Assembly (NCBI RefSeq): GCF_000497755.1
Contig: NZ_AYOD01000008.1
Location: 1 to 64,000, forward strand
DNA from: Aliihoeflea sp. 2WW
GTDB taxonomy: Bacteria > Pseudomonadota > Alphaproteobacteria > Rhizobiales > Rhizobiaceae
Direction: 5' to 3'
Length of the DNA stretch: 64,000 nucleotides
Shown here: piece after piece, positions 42,867-51,765 of the stretch
How positions within the stretch are numbered: position 1 is the stretch's first letter
How the letters are laid out: every line of letters begins with the position of its first letter
Notes under the pieces: model-generated
Told to the model about the DNA's origin: nothing
The model's database searches: none
Seen by the model: only the letters and a program-made list of their open reading frames with translations
Made by a program: the position numbers and the translations under genes

Positions 42867-44105
42867 ATGATGGATACCGAACAGATCATCGAAAATGGCC
42901 GGTCGGCCCCCATTGTCCCGCCGTCGATCGGCGCGACGGTCGAGACGGACTCTCCATCTGGTCCCTCCCCCATGCGGGCGCCGGCGCCGAACCTTCTGGT
43001 GGCCGAACCCATTCTCGGCGACGAGGAGAAGGAGGCAGTCCGCGCCGTTCTCGACGGTGGCTGGATCACGATGGGGCAGAAGGTCCGGGCTTTCGAGGAG
43101 GCCTTCGCGCACGCGCATGACGTCGAGGATGCCGTAGCCGTCAATTCCTGCACGGCCGCGCTTCATCTGATCCTCGATGCGCTCGGCATCGGCCCGGGCG
43201 ATGAAGTGCTGGTGCCCTCGCTCACCTTCGTGGCGACGGCGAACGCCGTTCTCTATGTCGGCGCGAAGCCCGTCTTCGTCGACATCGCAGCGCTCGACAC
43301 TCCGCTGATCTCGATGAGCGATGCCGATGCCAAGGTCAATTCGCGAACGCGCGCCATCATCCTCATGCACTATGCCGGCTATCTCACCCATGCCGAGGAC
43401 TGGCGCAATTTCGCCGATCTGCACGACCTCGTCATCATCGAGGATGCTGCCCACGCGGTCGGTGCGCGAGGCGTCGGCCATGTCGGCGATGCGACGGCGT
43501 TCAGCTTCTATGGCAACAAGAACATGACGACCGCCGAGGGCGGCATGGTCACTGCCGCAAACCCAGCCGTCCTCGCCAAGGTCAGGCAGATGCGCGGCCA
43601 CGGCATGACGCTCGACATGCGCCAGCGGCTGAACGGGCGGACACCGCACTACGACGTCTCCATGCTGGGCTACAACTATCGCATGGATGAGCTGCGCGCC
43701 GCGATCGGCCTCGTCCAGCTCGCGCACCTGCCGGCCTGGAATGCCAGACGCCGTGCACTGACGGCGTCCTATCGGCACGCGCTCTCACGCAATTGCCCCG
43801 ACATCGGCGTGCCGTTTTTCGAAAGCGCGATCTCGGCCAATCACATCATGCCGGTGGTGCTGCCCGCCGGAACGGATCGCGATGCCGTGATCGCCCGCCT
43901 CGCCGGGGAGGGAATCCAGACGACCATCCACTATCCCCCCGTCCACACGCTCTCCTACTACGCCAGCAGGTTTCGCGACGTCCGGCTCCCGGTGACGGAG
44001 GAATTCGCCGCATGCGAACTCAGCCTGCCTCTCCATCCGCGCATGCAGGCCACTGACGTCGAGAGGGTCGTCGCAAGCCTTGCAATTGCGCTCAGACATT
44101 CATGA
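42867..44105 (+). CDS. DegT/DnrJ/EryC1/StrS aminotransferase
   Basis: A PLP-dependent sugar aminotransferase of 412 residues, starting directly after the upstream stop. The substrate loop GGWITMGQKVRAFEEAFA, VNSCTAALHLILDAL, and the PLP Lys in FSFYGNKNMTTAEGGM (near 218) are conserved. It puts an amino group on a keto-sugar nucleotide made by a dehydratase; the LegB-like enzyme at 44799 is a fitting partner. The first 35 residues are a poorly conserved extension. The true start may be later. Confidence 0.93.
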   Translation: MMDTEQIIENGRSAPIVPPSIGATVETDSPSGPSPMRAPAPNLLVAEPILGDEEKEAVRAVLDGGWITMGQKVRAFEEAFAHAHDVEDAVAVNSCTAALHLILDALGIGPGDEVLVPSLTFVATANAVLYVGAKPVFVDIAALDTPLISMSDADAKVNSRTRAIILMHYAGYLTHAEDWRNFADLHDLVIIEDAAHAVGARGVGHVGDATAFSFYGNKNMTTAEGGMVTAANPAVLAKVRQMRGHGMTLDMRQRLNGRTPHYDVSMLGYNYRMDELRAAIGLVQLAHLPAWNARRRALTASYRHALSRNCPDIGVPFFESAISANHIMPVVLPAGTDRDAVIARLAGEGIQTTIHYPPVHTLSYYASRFRDVRLPVTEEFAACELSLPLHPRMQATDVERVVASLAIALRHS

Positions 44106-44118
44106 CGAGGGATCGATC

Positions 44119-44802
44119 ATGCGCGTACAACCATATCTCGACGCCCGGTTGCGCCGACTGCTTGATGTCGCGATCGCCGGTGCCGCGCTGGTGGTGCTGG
44201 CGCCGCTCTTTCTCGCCATCGCCGTCGCGATCGTCGCCGAATGCGGTCGGCCGATTTTCTTCAGGCAGATCCGGCTCGGCGAGGGTGGGCGGCATTTCAC
44301 GATCTACAAGTTCCGTAAGTTCGCGACACGCGAGACGCGCGCCGGCTTGCCGCTGACGATGCAGAACGACGCACGGATGTCGCGCATCGGCAGACTCCTG
44401 GCCGACACCAAGCTCGACGAGCTGCCGCAATTCTACAACATCCTGCGCGGCGACATGTCCGTCGTCGGCCCGCGACCCGAAAGCCTCGACTTCGCCGACT
44501 GCTTCGATGCGACGACCATTTCGATCCTGGAGCATCGTCCGGGCATTCTCGGGCCGAGCCAGGTCGCCTTCCGCAACGAAGGCAGCCTCTTCCCCGTCAA
44601 CGCCGAGCCGACGCGCTTCTACCGGGAGGTGCTGTTCCCGGCCAAGGCCGGCCTCGACCTGCGCTACTATCGGGACCGCACGCTCTATACCGATTTCAAA
44701 TGGATCGTCGTCGGCATCCTGGCCGTCGTCGGGCTGAATGCCTCGGCCGTCAGATCTGCGTCGATGCCGGGCATGGCGACGACGGAGGGCGGTCAGCCAT
44801 GA
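44119..44802 (+). CDS. Undecaprenyl-phosphate sugar-1-phosphate transferase (initiating PGT)
   Basis: Attaches the first sugar phosphate of the repeat unit to undecaprenyl phosphate. I start it at 44119 (MRVQPYLDARL; 227 aa). One N-terminal membrane segment (about 16-40, AGAALVVLAPLFLAIAVAIV) is followed by the bacterial sugar-transferase motifs YKFRKFATRET, DTKLDELPQFYNIL and GDMSVVGPRPES, with conserved Asp-Glu-Leu-Pro. The short, monotopic form (ExoY/PglC-type) fits. It is coupled to the next gene by a 4-base overlap. Confidence 0.94.
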   Translation: MRVQPYLDARLRRLLDVAIAGAALVVLAPLFLAIAVAIVAECGRPIFFRQIRLGEGGRHFTIYKFRKFATRETRAGLPLTMQNDARMSRIGRLLADTKLDELPQFYNILRGDMSVVGPRPESLDFADCFDATTISILEHRPGILGPSQVAFRNEGSLFPVNAEPTRFYREVLFPAKAGLDLRYYRDRTLYTDFKWIVVGILAVVGLNASAVRSASMPGMATTEGGQP

Positions 44803-45848
44803 ACGTCCACGAACCAATCGGCGGTCCCTTTCGCTGCCCCGAGACCTATCGCGGCCTCAAGGTGCTCGTTACCGGAGCGGATGGCTTCATCGGCTCGCAT
44901 CTGACCGAGCAACTGGTGCGGCGCGGCGCCAGCGTCACCGCGCTCTGCCTGTACAACTCGTTCGACACGCATGGCTGGATCGACGAGATCGACCCGCGCA
45001 TCCGCGCCGAGCTCCGCCTCGTTCGCGGCGACGTGCGCGACGCCACCTTCATGCAGCAGATCGTGTCCGGCATGGCGGTCGTCTTCCATCTGGCGGCGCT
45101 CATCGCCATCCCCCATTCCTATGTCGCCGCCCAGTCCTATGTGGATACGAACGTGACCGGCACGCTCAACGTCCTCGAGGCCGCGCGGCGGTCCGACGTT
45201 CTGCGGGTCGTCCACACGTCGACGAGCGAGGTCTACGGAACAGCCCTGTTCGAGCCGATCTCGGAGCTCCATCCCCTGCAGGGGCAGTCCCCCTATTCGG
45301 CGACGAAGATCGCGGCCGACATGCTTGCCGAGAGCTTCACGCGCTCGCACGACCTGCCGGTCGCGATCCTGCGTCCGTTCAACACGTACGGCCCGCGCCA
45401 GAGCGAGCGGGCGGTGATTCCGACCGTGATCCGCCAGATCCTCGATCCGGCCGCCGGCCGCATCGGCATCGGCGATCTCAGCCCACGGCGCGATTTCACC
45501 TTCGTCGAGGACACGGCGGCCGCATTCGCCGAGATCGGCCTGTCGAACAGCATCGAATTCGGGCGCCCCTACAATGCAGGCAGCGGCAAGGCGATCACGA
45601 TCGGCGACCTTGTCGATCTGATCTGCGAGGTCACCGGATGCCGCAAGACGGTCGAGCGCGACGCGGAGCGGGCCCGCCCCGTCAATTCCGAAGTCCGCGC
45701 TCTCGTCGCCGATGCCGATCGGTTTCATGCCGCGACCGGATGGCGGCCGGCGGTCGACCTGCGGACCGGGCTTGAGCGCACGGCCGAGTGGTGGCGCGAG
45801 CGGCTGTCGGTCGGCCGGGTGCGTCCGCAACTGAGCTTTGCAAGCTGA
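44799..45848 (+). CDS. NAD-dependent sugar-nucleotide 4,6-dehydratase (LegB-like)
   Basis: A 349-residue extended SDR. The NAD site is VTGADGFIGSHLTEQL (about 20-35), the catalytic Tyr/Lys pair is PYSATKIAAD, and TSTSEVYGTA provides the Thr/Ser site. The segments LYNSFDTHGWIDEIDP, AALIAIPHSY and RPFNTYGPRQSERAVIPT closely match the LegB family that acts on UDP-GlcNAc. The start at 44799 overlaps the transferase. The product, a 4-keto-6-deoxy sugar, would feed the aminotransferase at 42867. The NDP base and sugar are inferred. Confidence 0.88.
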   Translation: MNVHEPIGGPFRCPETYRGLKVLVTGADGFIGSHLTEQLVRRGASVTALCLYNSFDTHGWIDEIDPRIRAELRLVRGDVRDATFMQQIVSGMAVVFHLAALIAIPHSYVAAQSYVDTNVTGTLNVLEAARRSDVLRVVHTSTSEVYGTALFEPISELHPLQGQSPYSATKIAADMLAESFTRSHDLPVAILRPFNTYGPRQSERAVIPTVIRQILDPAAGRIGIGDLSPRRDFTFVEDTAAAFAEIGLSNSIEFGRPYNAGSGKAITIGDLVDLICEVTGCRKTVERDAERARPVNSEVRALVADADRFHAATGWRPAVDLRTGLERTAEWWRERLSVGRVRPQLSFAS

Positions 45849-45859
45849 AGGAGGAAGCC

Positions 45860-47176
45860 ATGCGGTTCGTCCTTTCCTCCCACGCGCGACTGGCCATCCT
45901 GGGCGGCGCGCTGGTTGCTGCCGGCTCTGCGGCAGGCGCCGACTATCGCCTTCACCCCGGCGACATCGTCGAGATGTCCGTTGCCGGCACGCCGCAGCTC
46001 GGTCTGCGCGCGCCGCTGCAACTCGACGGGACACTCACCTTTCCGCTGGTTGGGACGATCGACGCCGCAGACGCGACAATCGCGGCCGTACGCGACCGCA
46101 TCCAGACCGTTCTCGCCAGCAAGGTGCTGCGGCTTCACGCCAATGACGGCAGGGAATATCTGCGGGCCGTCGAGCGCGAGGACATCGCCGTCTCCATCGT
46201 CGAATACCGTCCCGTCGCCATCGGCGGCGACGTCGCCCGGCCCGGGGAGGTCCCATTCCGGCCGCAGATGACCGTGCGCCAGGCGATCGCGTCGGCTGGC
46301 GGCACCTTGCCGCTGCTGGCCGCGGCAGCCGCTCCGACCTTCGATGTGTCCGGCCTGCGCAGCGACTATGTGACCGCCTGGCTCGCCCTCGCCGCCCAGC
46401 ACGTCCGTATCTGGCGCCTCGACGGCGAACTCGAAGGCGAGGCACCGTTCGATGCGAACGCGATACCGCCGTCGCCCTCCGCCGAGGCCGATCTCGACGC
46501 CCTCCTCGCTTTCGAGACGGCTTATCGGGAAACCGAGCGTGCCGAATTCAGCGCGCAGCAGGAATATCTCGAACGATCGATCGCTCAGGCCGACGAGCAT
46601 ATCGTGGTGCTGACCGAACAGCAGAAAAACGAGGAAGAAGGCGTCGCGGTCGACACTGCCGAGCTTGCCCGCTCGGGCGACCTCCTGACGCAGGGCACGG
46701 TTGTTCATGGACGCGTGACCGATGCCCGGCGCGCACTCCTGATGTCGTCCACCCGGCTCCTGCAGACCCGTTCGCAACTGATGCAGGTCCGGCGCAACCG
46801 CGAGGAACTGACGCGCGACCTTCAGCGCCTTGCCGGCGAGCGACGACTTGATTTCCTGCGCCAGTTGCAGGAGGCGACCGTCAAGCTGACATCGGAGCGG
46901 GAACGCCTGCACAGCATCGAACAGAAGCTGCAACTGGCCGGAATCCAGGTGCCGAGCGGCGCGCAGCCGGCCGCCGAGCCAACCGTCGTCCTTTATCGCC
47001 AGCAGGCATCGGCATCGACCGTGCGTCTTGAAGCCGACCTCGATTCAGCGCTCGAACCGGGCGACTTCGTCCAGATCTCACTTGCGGCGATGGGCGCTTC
47101 CGTCCCCGGACAGGCGACGCCGGCAAGCACATCCTTGCGAGCGCAGCCGGCAGGCCTGCGCATGGCCTCGCCATGA
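45860..47176 (+). CDS. Polysaccharide export protein (ExoF/Wza-like, SLBB)
   Basis: A 438-residue exported protein; AAGGAGG lies just before the ATG at 45860. A signal peptide ends near AAGA (residue 26) with no lipobox Cys, as in rhizobial ExoF. The Poly_export domain DYRLHPGDIVEMSVAG leads (about 28-110), then an SLBB-like VAIGGDVARPGEVPFRPQ (about 115-165), and then a long coiled coil (about 220-370). It probably forms the periplasmic/outer-membrane exit for the polymer. It is the only such gene seen in the window. Confidence 0.92.
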   Translation: MRFVLSSHARLAILGGALVAAGSAAGADYRLHPGDIVEMSVAGTPQLGLRAPLQLDGTLTFPLVGTIDAADATIAAVRDRIQTVLASKVLRLHANDGREYLRAVEREDIAVSIVEYRPVAIGGDVARPGEVPFRPQMTVRQAIASAGGTLPLLAAAAAPTFDVSGLRSDYVTAWLALAAQHVRIWRLDGELEGEAPFDANAIPPSPSAEADLDALLAFETAYRETERAEFSAQQEYLERSIAQADEHIVVLTEQQKNEEEGVAVDTAELARSGDLLTQGTVVHGRVTDARRALLMSSTRLLQTRSQLMQVRRNREELTRDLQRLAGERRLDFLRQLQEATVKLTSERERLHSIEQKLQLAGIQVPSGAQPAAEPTVVLYRQQASASTVRLEADLDSALEPGDFVQISLAAMGASVPGQATPASTSLRAQPAGLRMASP

Positions 47177-47898
47177 TCGTCGAGATGTTCGGCCCGGCGG
47201 GAAGCGGAAAGACCAAGCTGTCCCGTGCCCTCGCGCAGGCCCTTGCGGACGACCGGATCGACGTGCGGATCGTCGCCAGCGACCGACCGGCCGAAGCTGC
47301 GACCGGCAGCAGGCTCGGCGCCGTCCTGTCGCGCGCAACGAAGCTGCCCGAGGCGCTTCGCCTCGCATCGCGTCCGGCCCGGTCGCCGGTCGCCGATCGG
47401 CTACTTGCTCTTTATCCGCCCCGCAATCCGCTCTGGGCGCTTCGCTACCGACGATATCTCGACCGGCTCGACGCGCAATGGCGTGAGGCCATGCAGGACC
47501 CGGGGATCGTCATCTTCGACCAGGCCTATCTGTGCGCGCTGTCGTCGCTCGTCATTCTTGCCGGCCGCGCCGACCCTTCGCGCCTTGCCGACGCTCTCGA
47601 TCTTCTTCCGCAGCCCGGCGCACTCGTGCAGATCGACATTTCCCGCAGCGCCGTTCGTCAGCGGCTCGCGGCGCGCCTTGGCCGGCAGTCCGTCCTGGAA
47701 CGCCTGTTCGAACTGTCACCGAAGGCGAGCGCCAACCAGATCGAGATGGCCCATGACATCGGCCGCGAACTCGCCTTGCGCAACCGCACCGCGATCCGTG
47801 TCGAAAGCGGGCCTGACACGAGCCCGCGCACCAATGCGGCACGCATCGTGCGCTCCCTGGACGTCATTCGGCGGGAGGCGGACGCATGCGCACCTTGA
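47173..47898 (+). CDS. P-loop kinase-like protein of the polysaccharide locus
   Basis: A 241-residue soluble protein. Walker A is MFGPAGSGKTKLSRALA (near 5-21), a kinase-like motif with FDQAYLCALSSL around 115 as a possible Walker B, and an Arg-rich lid (RQRLAARLGRQSVLERLFEL) resembling nucleoside/thymidylate-kinase enzymes. It overlaps both neighbours (export protein and flippase), so it belongs to the operon. The phosphorylated substrate is unknown. Not a known Wzx/Wzy component. Confidence 0.78.
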   Translation: MIVEMFGPAGSGKTKLSRALAQALADDRIDVRIVASDRPAEAATGSRLGAVLSRATKLPEALRLASRPARSPVADRLLALYPPRNPLWALRYRRYLDRLDAQWREAMQDPGIVIFDQAYLCALSSLVILAGRADPSRLADALDLLPQPGALVQIDISRSAVRQRLAARLGRQSVLERLFELSPKASANQIEMAHDIGRELALRNRTAIRVESGPDTSPRTNAARIVRSLDVIRREADACAP

Positions 47899-49265
47899 GC
47901 GCTACGATCGCGCGTGTCCCGCCGGGCAAATTCGGTGCACGCGGCCTCTCCTGGCTGCTCTCCTCCAGCGCCGGAGCCTTCGCCGTCCTTTGCGCCGGCG
48001 CCGGCATCACCTATGCCGCGCAGCTCGTCATCGCCCGCGCGATCGGACCGGAGGGGTTCGGCATCTATGCCTATGTCGTCGCCTGGGTCACGCTCTGCGC
48101 CTATGTCGCCACGCTCGGCTTCCACACTTCGCTTCTTCGGCTCCTGCCCGCCTATGAAGCGCAAGAGGCGTGGCCGCTGGCGCGCGGGGTCCTGCGTTGC
48201 GCGATGGTGACGACGCTTGCACTTGGAGCGGCGTTCGCGCTGCTGATCGTCGTTTTCGCCGACCGGCTGGCCGACGGGGACGGCGCATTGGTCCATGCGT
48301 TGCGCATCGGCGCCGTCGCCATCCCCTTGATCGCGTTTCAACTGGCGGCATCGGCCGGCGCGCGTGCGTTCGGCGGACCCGTCGTCTCGCTCGTGCCGGA
48401 ACGCATCCTGCGCGACGGCACCGTGCTCATCATCGTCTCGGGCGCCACGCTTCTCGGCCTCGGGCGGCCTGATGCCGCCTATGCCGTGCTGGCTTTTGCC
48501 GCAGGCTGCGCAATCGCGCTCGCCTTCGCGCTGACGGCCTTGCGCCTGCTGCGACCGCAAGCGCTGGCCGAAGCGCGGGCCGGAGCTTCCTTTCGCGAAT
48601 GGTTGGCGCCGGCTCTCCCGCTGACGGTGCTTCTCTTTGCCGACAACGTCCTCGTCAGATCCGGCGTGCTCGTCCTGGGCATGATCGCCAGCGTGCACGA
48701 GGCGGGATTGTTTGCCATCGCCTTCGGCTTGTCTCTCCTCGCCGCGCTGCCGCGCATGGCGATCGCCAGCGCCTTCGCGCCGCAGGTTTCGGCGCTTCAC
48801 GCGCGCGCCGACATCGATGGTCTGCGCACATTGAGCGCCCGCTCGACGCTCCTGTCGTTGATCGCAACCATCTGCGTCGCGATTCCGCTTCTGGGCGGCA
48901 CTCCGGTGCTGCTCGGCTGGCTCGGCCATTCCTTCCTGGAGGCGGCTCCCATCGTCGCGATCCTGATGGCGGGGCAGGTCTTCGCCGCGGCCTTCGGACC
49001 GCAGCAGCATCTTCTCACCATGACCGGCCACGAGCGCGCGAGCGCGGTGATCTTCCTTATTGCGGCGACGTTCGGCGTCGCCGCCGCCCTGGCGCTCGTT
49101 CCGGTCCTCGGCGTCCATGGCGCCGCCTTCGCGTCGGTCGGGTCGACGGCGCTGCTCAATGCGGCGCTCGCCGTCGCGATCCGGCGCCATCTGGCCCTGC
49201 CGCCGGGCATGGCGATCGCGCTCGGACGTTCGCTGCGACGGGGGAGACGCCACCATGCCGGTTGA
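47886..49265 (+). CDS. Oligosaccharide flippase (Wzx-like), cluster 1
   Basis: A 459-residue protein with about 12 hydrophobic segments and the MOP-superfamily arrangement: LVIARAIGPEGFGIYAYV near 45-62 is the typical first-loop signature. It translocates lipid-linked repeat units to the periplasmic side. The ATG at 47886 overlaps the previous gene by 13 bases, and its end overlaps the next by 11 bases, indicating coupled translation. Confidence 0.92.
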   Translation: MRTLSATIARVPPGKFGARGLSWLLSSSAGAFAVLCAGAGITYAAQLVIARAIGPEGFGIYAYVVAWVTLCAYVATLGFHTSLLRLLPAYEAQEAWPLARGVLRCAMVTTLALGAAFALLIVVFADRLADGDGALVHALRIGAVAIPLIAFQLAASAGARAFGGPVVSLVPERILRDGTVLIIVSGATLLGLGRPDAAYAVLAFAAGCAIALAFALTALRLLRPQALAEARAGASFREWLAPALPLTVLLFADNVLVRSGVLVLGMIASVHEAGLFAIAFGLSLLAALPRMAIASAFAPQVSALHARADIDGLRTLSARSTLLSLIATICVAIPLLGGTPVLLGWLGHSFLEAAPIVAILMAGQVFAAAFGPQQHLLTMTGHERASAVIFLIAATFGVAAALALVPVLGVHGAAFASVGSTALLNAALAVAIRRHLALPPGMAIALGRSLRRGRRHHAG

Positions 49266-50763
49266 GAATCTGATCGAATTTCCGACCCGCGATGCACGCG
49301 CCGCCATCAATCCGGTCGTCCGCGCGCTTCTCGACGGAATGGAGGCTCGTTCGATCCGCTACTGTCACTGGAAGAGCAACATGCGCCTTGCGGACGCGCT
49401 GTCGGGCGACGACGACATCGACGTCCTGGTCGATCGGCGGGACGCCTGCGCCTTCCACGCATTGCTTGCCGAAACCGGGTTCAAGCTCGCCGTGTCGCGC
49501 GCCCGTATCGGTCACCCGGGCGTTTTCCATGCCTTTGCGCTCGATCCGGATTCGGCACGGCTGATACACCTCCATGCCTATTCGCAGGTCGTCACCGGCG
49601 ACAGTCTCGTCAAGGCGTACCGGCTGCCTATCGAGCACGAACTCCTGGACGACACGCGCCTTATACACGGCGTGCGGGTTCCGCAGGCAGAAGCTGAACT
49701 CGTCCTGTTCGCCGTCCGCAACGCGCTCAAGCATACGAGCCTCACCGAAATCGCGATGGTGAGCCGACATTATGCCGGCGTCGTGGCCGAACTCGACTGG
49801 TTGCGTGGCCAGTGCGACATCGACCGCGCGGCGAAGCTCTGCGCGTCATGGTTTCCGGCAATCGACGGGCGGCTCTTCCACGCCTTGCTGGCAGCCATCG
49901 CGACGGAGCGCACTGTTACGCGGCGCGTCCGGCTCGGCTTTCGCGTGGCGCGCGCGCTGAAGGGCTTGCGCCGGGTCGGCCGCGCCGCGGCCTTCGTGGA
50001 CAGGGCGCGGCGCATCGCGGCACTCGGTTTCTCGCGCATTACCGGCCGTCGCGACCTCGCCCTTGCCACGGGTGGAGCGGTGATTGCGCTGGTGGGGCCG
50101 AAGGCCGTCGGCAAGACCACGCTTGGCACGGCGCTGCAAACCCGCCTCGGGGAGCATCTCGACGTGCGGCGCATCCATGCCGGCAAGCCGCCCGCGACCC
50201 CGGCGACGTGGCTCCTCCATCTGGCAATCCCCCTCGCCCGCCGTCTCTTCCCGCGAGAGCGCCCCGGCGAATACGAAAAGCCGGAGCGGCGCGAGAACAG
50301 CCCTTCGCTCCTCTATGTGCTGCGCATGGCGATGCTCGCACACGACCGTCGCCACCTTTTGCGCAAGGCGATGCGCGCCGCCACGGCCGGAACGATCGTC
50401 ATCTGCGACCGCTATCCGTCTCTCACGGTCGGCAGCATGGACAGCGTGCAGTTCTCAAAGGCCCAACAGGCGCGCGCGGCGTCCGCCCTCAAGCGAGGCT
50501 TGATGCGGCTCGAAGAGAAATTCTGCCTCGACCTGCCGCCGCCGGGCCTCGTGGTCAGGCTTCAGGCACCACTCGGCACGAGCCTGATGCGCGACCGCGA
50601 GCGCGGCAAGGAAGGCGGGCCGGACGCCGACGCCGTCGAGCGCCGCCGCGCGTTGGAATCGAATGGCGACTACGGCAGCGCGCCTGTCGCAGCCATCGAT
50701 ACGGACCGACCGATCGAGGATACGGTTCGGGACACAGTGTGCACCGTCTGGAACAGTCTGTAG
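49255..50763 (+). CDS. Fused nucleotidyltransferase-like / thymidylate-kinase-like protein
   Basis: A 502-residue protein; the start at 49255 (MPVENLIEFPTRD) overlaps the flippase. Residues about 20-180 have a nucleotidyltransferase-like fold: YCHWKSNMRLADALSG then DDDIDVLVDR, the acidic pair of the superfamily. Residues about 275-500 are a P-loop domain with Walker A LVGPKAVGKTTLGTAL (near 280), kinase-like CDRYPS near 383, and an Arg-rich lid (MRDRERGKEGG). The arrangement suggests a phosphate- or nucleotide-transfer enzyme. The partner domain is also found in the gene at 47173. The substrate is unknown; the function is not established. Confidence 0.78.
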   Translation: MPVENLIEFPTRDARAAINPVVRALLDGMEARSIRYCHWKSNMRLADALSGDDDIDVLVDRRDACAFHALLAETGFKLAVSRARIGHPGVFHAFALDPDSARLIHLHAYSQVVTGDSLVKAYRLPIEHELLDDTRLIHGVRVPQAEAELVLFAVRNALKHTSLTEIAMVSRHYAGVVAELDWLRGQCDIDRAAKLCASWFPAIDGRLFHALLAAIATERTVTRRVRLGFRVARALKGLRRVGRAAAFVDRARRIAALGFSRITGRRDLALATGGAVIALVGPKAVGKTTLGTALQTRLGEHLDVRRIHAGKPPATPATWLLHLAIPLARRLFPRERPGEYEKPERRENSPSLLYVLRMAMLAHDRRHLLRKAMRAATAGTIVICDRYPSLTVGSMDSVQFSKAQQARAASALKRGLMRLEEKFCLDLPPPGLVVRLQAPLGTSLMRDRERGKEGGPDADAVERRRALESNGDYGSAPVAAIDTDRPIEDTVRDTVCTVWNSL

Positions 50764-50988
50764 CAGCGCGATTCTGCAGTCCTTGCTGCGCCATCCACCT
50801 TCATAAGGCTTCAGGTTCCGCTCGAACTCTCCGTTCGCAGCCCGACAACCGCGCCACCCGGCTTGCATGGACAAGCTGACCGTGTTGCTTACTTTGCACT
50901 TTTGGATGCAGGTGCGATCCCGTTTCAGGACAGAGGCGGCCGTCGAATCGCCCGGCGGTCGCGCGCAGGCAAAATGGGAGAGTTTGAT

Positions 50989-51765
50989 ATGGATCTTGGC
51001 ATCAACGGGCTTCACGTGCTCGTCACGGGCGGCTCGAAAGGGATCGGCCTTGCCTGCGCGAAGGCTTTTCTCGACGAAGGGGCCAAGGTGACGATCGTCT
51101 CGCGCAGTCGCCAGAACCTCGACAAGGCGGCCGCGATCCTCGGCGATGTCGGGCTCGTCGCGGCCGATCTGTCCGATGCGGCGGATGCCGCGCGCGCCGT
51201 CGGCGAGGCCGAAAGTGCCGGCGGACCGATCGACATACTCGTCAACAGTGCCGGCTCGGCGCGGCGCACGTCGGCCGAAGACCTCTCGCCGGACCATTAT
51301 CGCGCCGCCATGGACGCCAAGTTCTTCAGCTACGTCAACGTCATCGACCCCGTCGTCAAGCGCATGGCCGAGCGCGGCTCGGGCGCGATCGTCAACGTCA
51401 TCGGCAATGGCGGCAAGGTCGCCTCGCCGATCCACATCGCCGGAGGCGCGGCCAATGCGGCGCTGATGCTGGCTACGGCCGGGCTTGCCAATGCCTATGC
51501 CGGCCGCGGCATTCGCGTCCTCGCCGTCAATCCCGGCCTGACCGAGACGGACCGTGTCGCCGAGGGGCTTGCCGCCGATGCGAAGGCGCAGGGCATAACG
51601 GTCGATGAAGCGCGCCAACGCGGCGTGTCGCGAATCGCGCTCGGCCGCTATGCGCGGCCCGAAGAGATCGCCGATGCGGTGGTGTTCCTCGCCTCCGGGC
51701 GAGCGAGCTATATTTCCGGCGTCTCGATCACGATGGACGGCGTCGCGGTGCCGACGATCATCTAG
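50989..51765 (+). CDS. SDR-fold oxidoreductase lacking the canonical catalytic residues
   Basis: A 258-residue protein; GGGAGAG precedes the ATG at 50989, which begins MDLGINGLHVLVTGGSKGIG. The NAD(P) fold is clear (GGSKGIGLA, NSAGSARRTS, NPGLTETDRV). In the usual Tyr-x3-Lys place it reads HIAGGAANAALMLATAG, and the Ser site reads IGNGGKV. The canonical triad is therefore missing. Either it uses other residues or it is a binding protein. It is convergent with the coiled-coil gene, overlapping by 8 bases. Its link to the polysaccharide genes is unproven. Confidence 0.85.
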   Translation: MDLGINGLHVLVTGGSKGIGLACAKAFLDEGAKVTIVSRSRQNLDKAAAILGDVGLVAADLSDAADAARAVGEAESAGGPIDILVNSAGSARRTSAEDLSPDHYRAAMDAKFFSYVNVIDPVVKRMAERGSGAIVNVIGNGGKVASPIHIAGGAANAALMLATAGLANAYAGRGIRVLAVNPGLTETDRVAEGLAADAKAQGITVDEARQRGVSRIALGRYARPEEIADAVVFLASGRASYISGVSITMDGVAVPTII

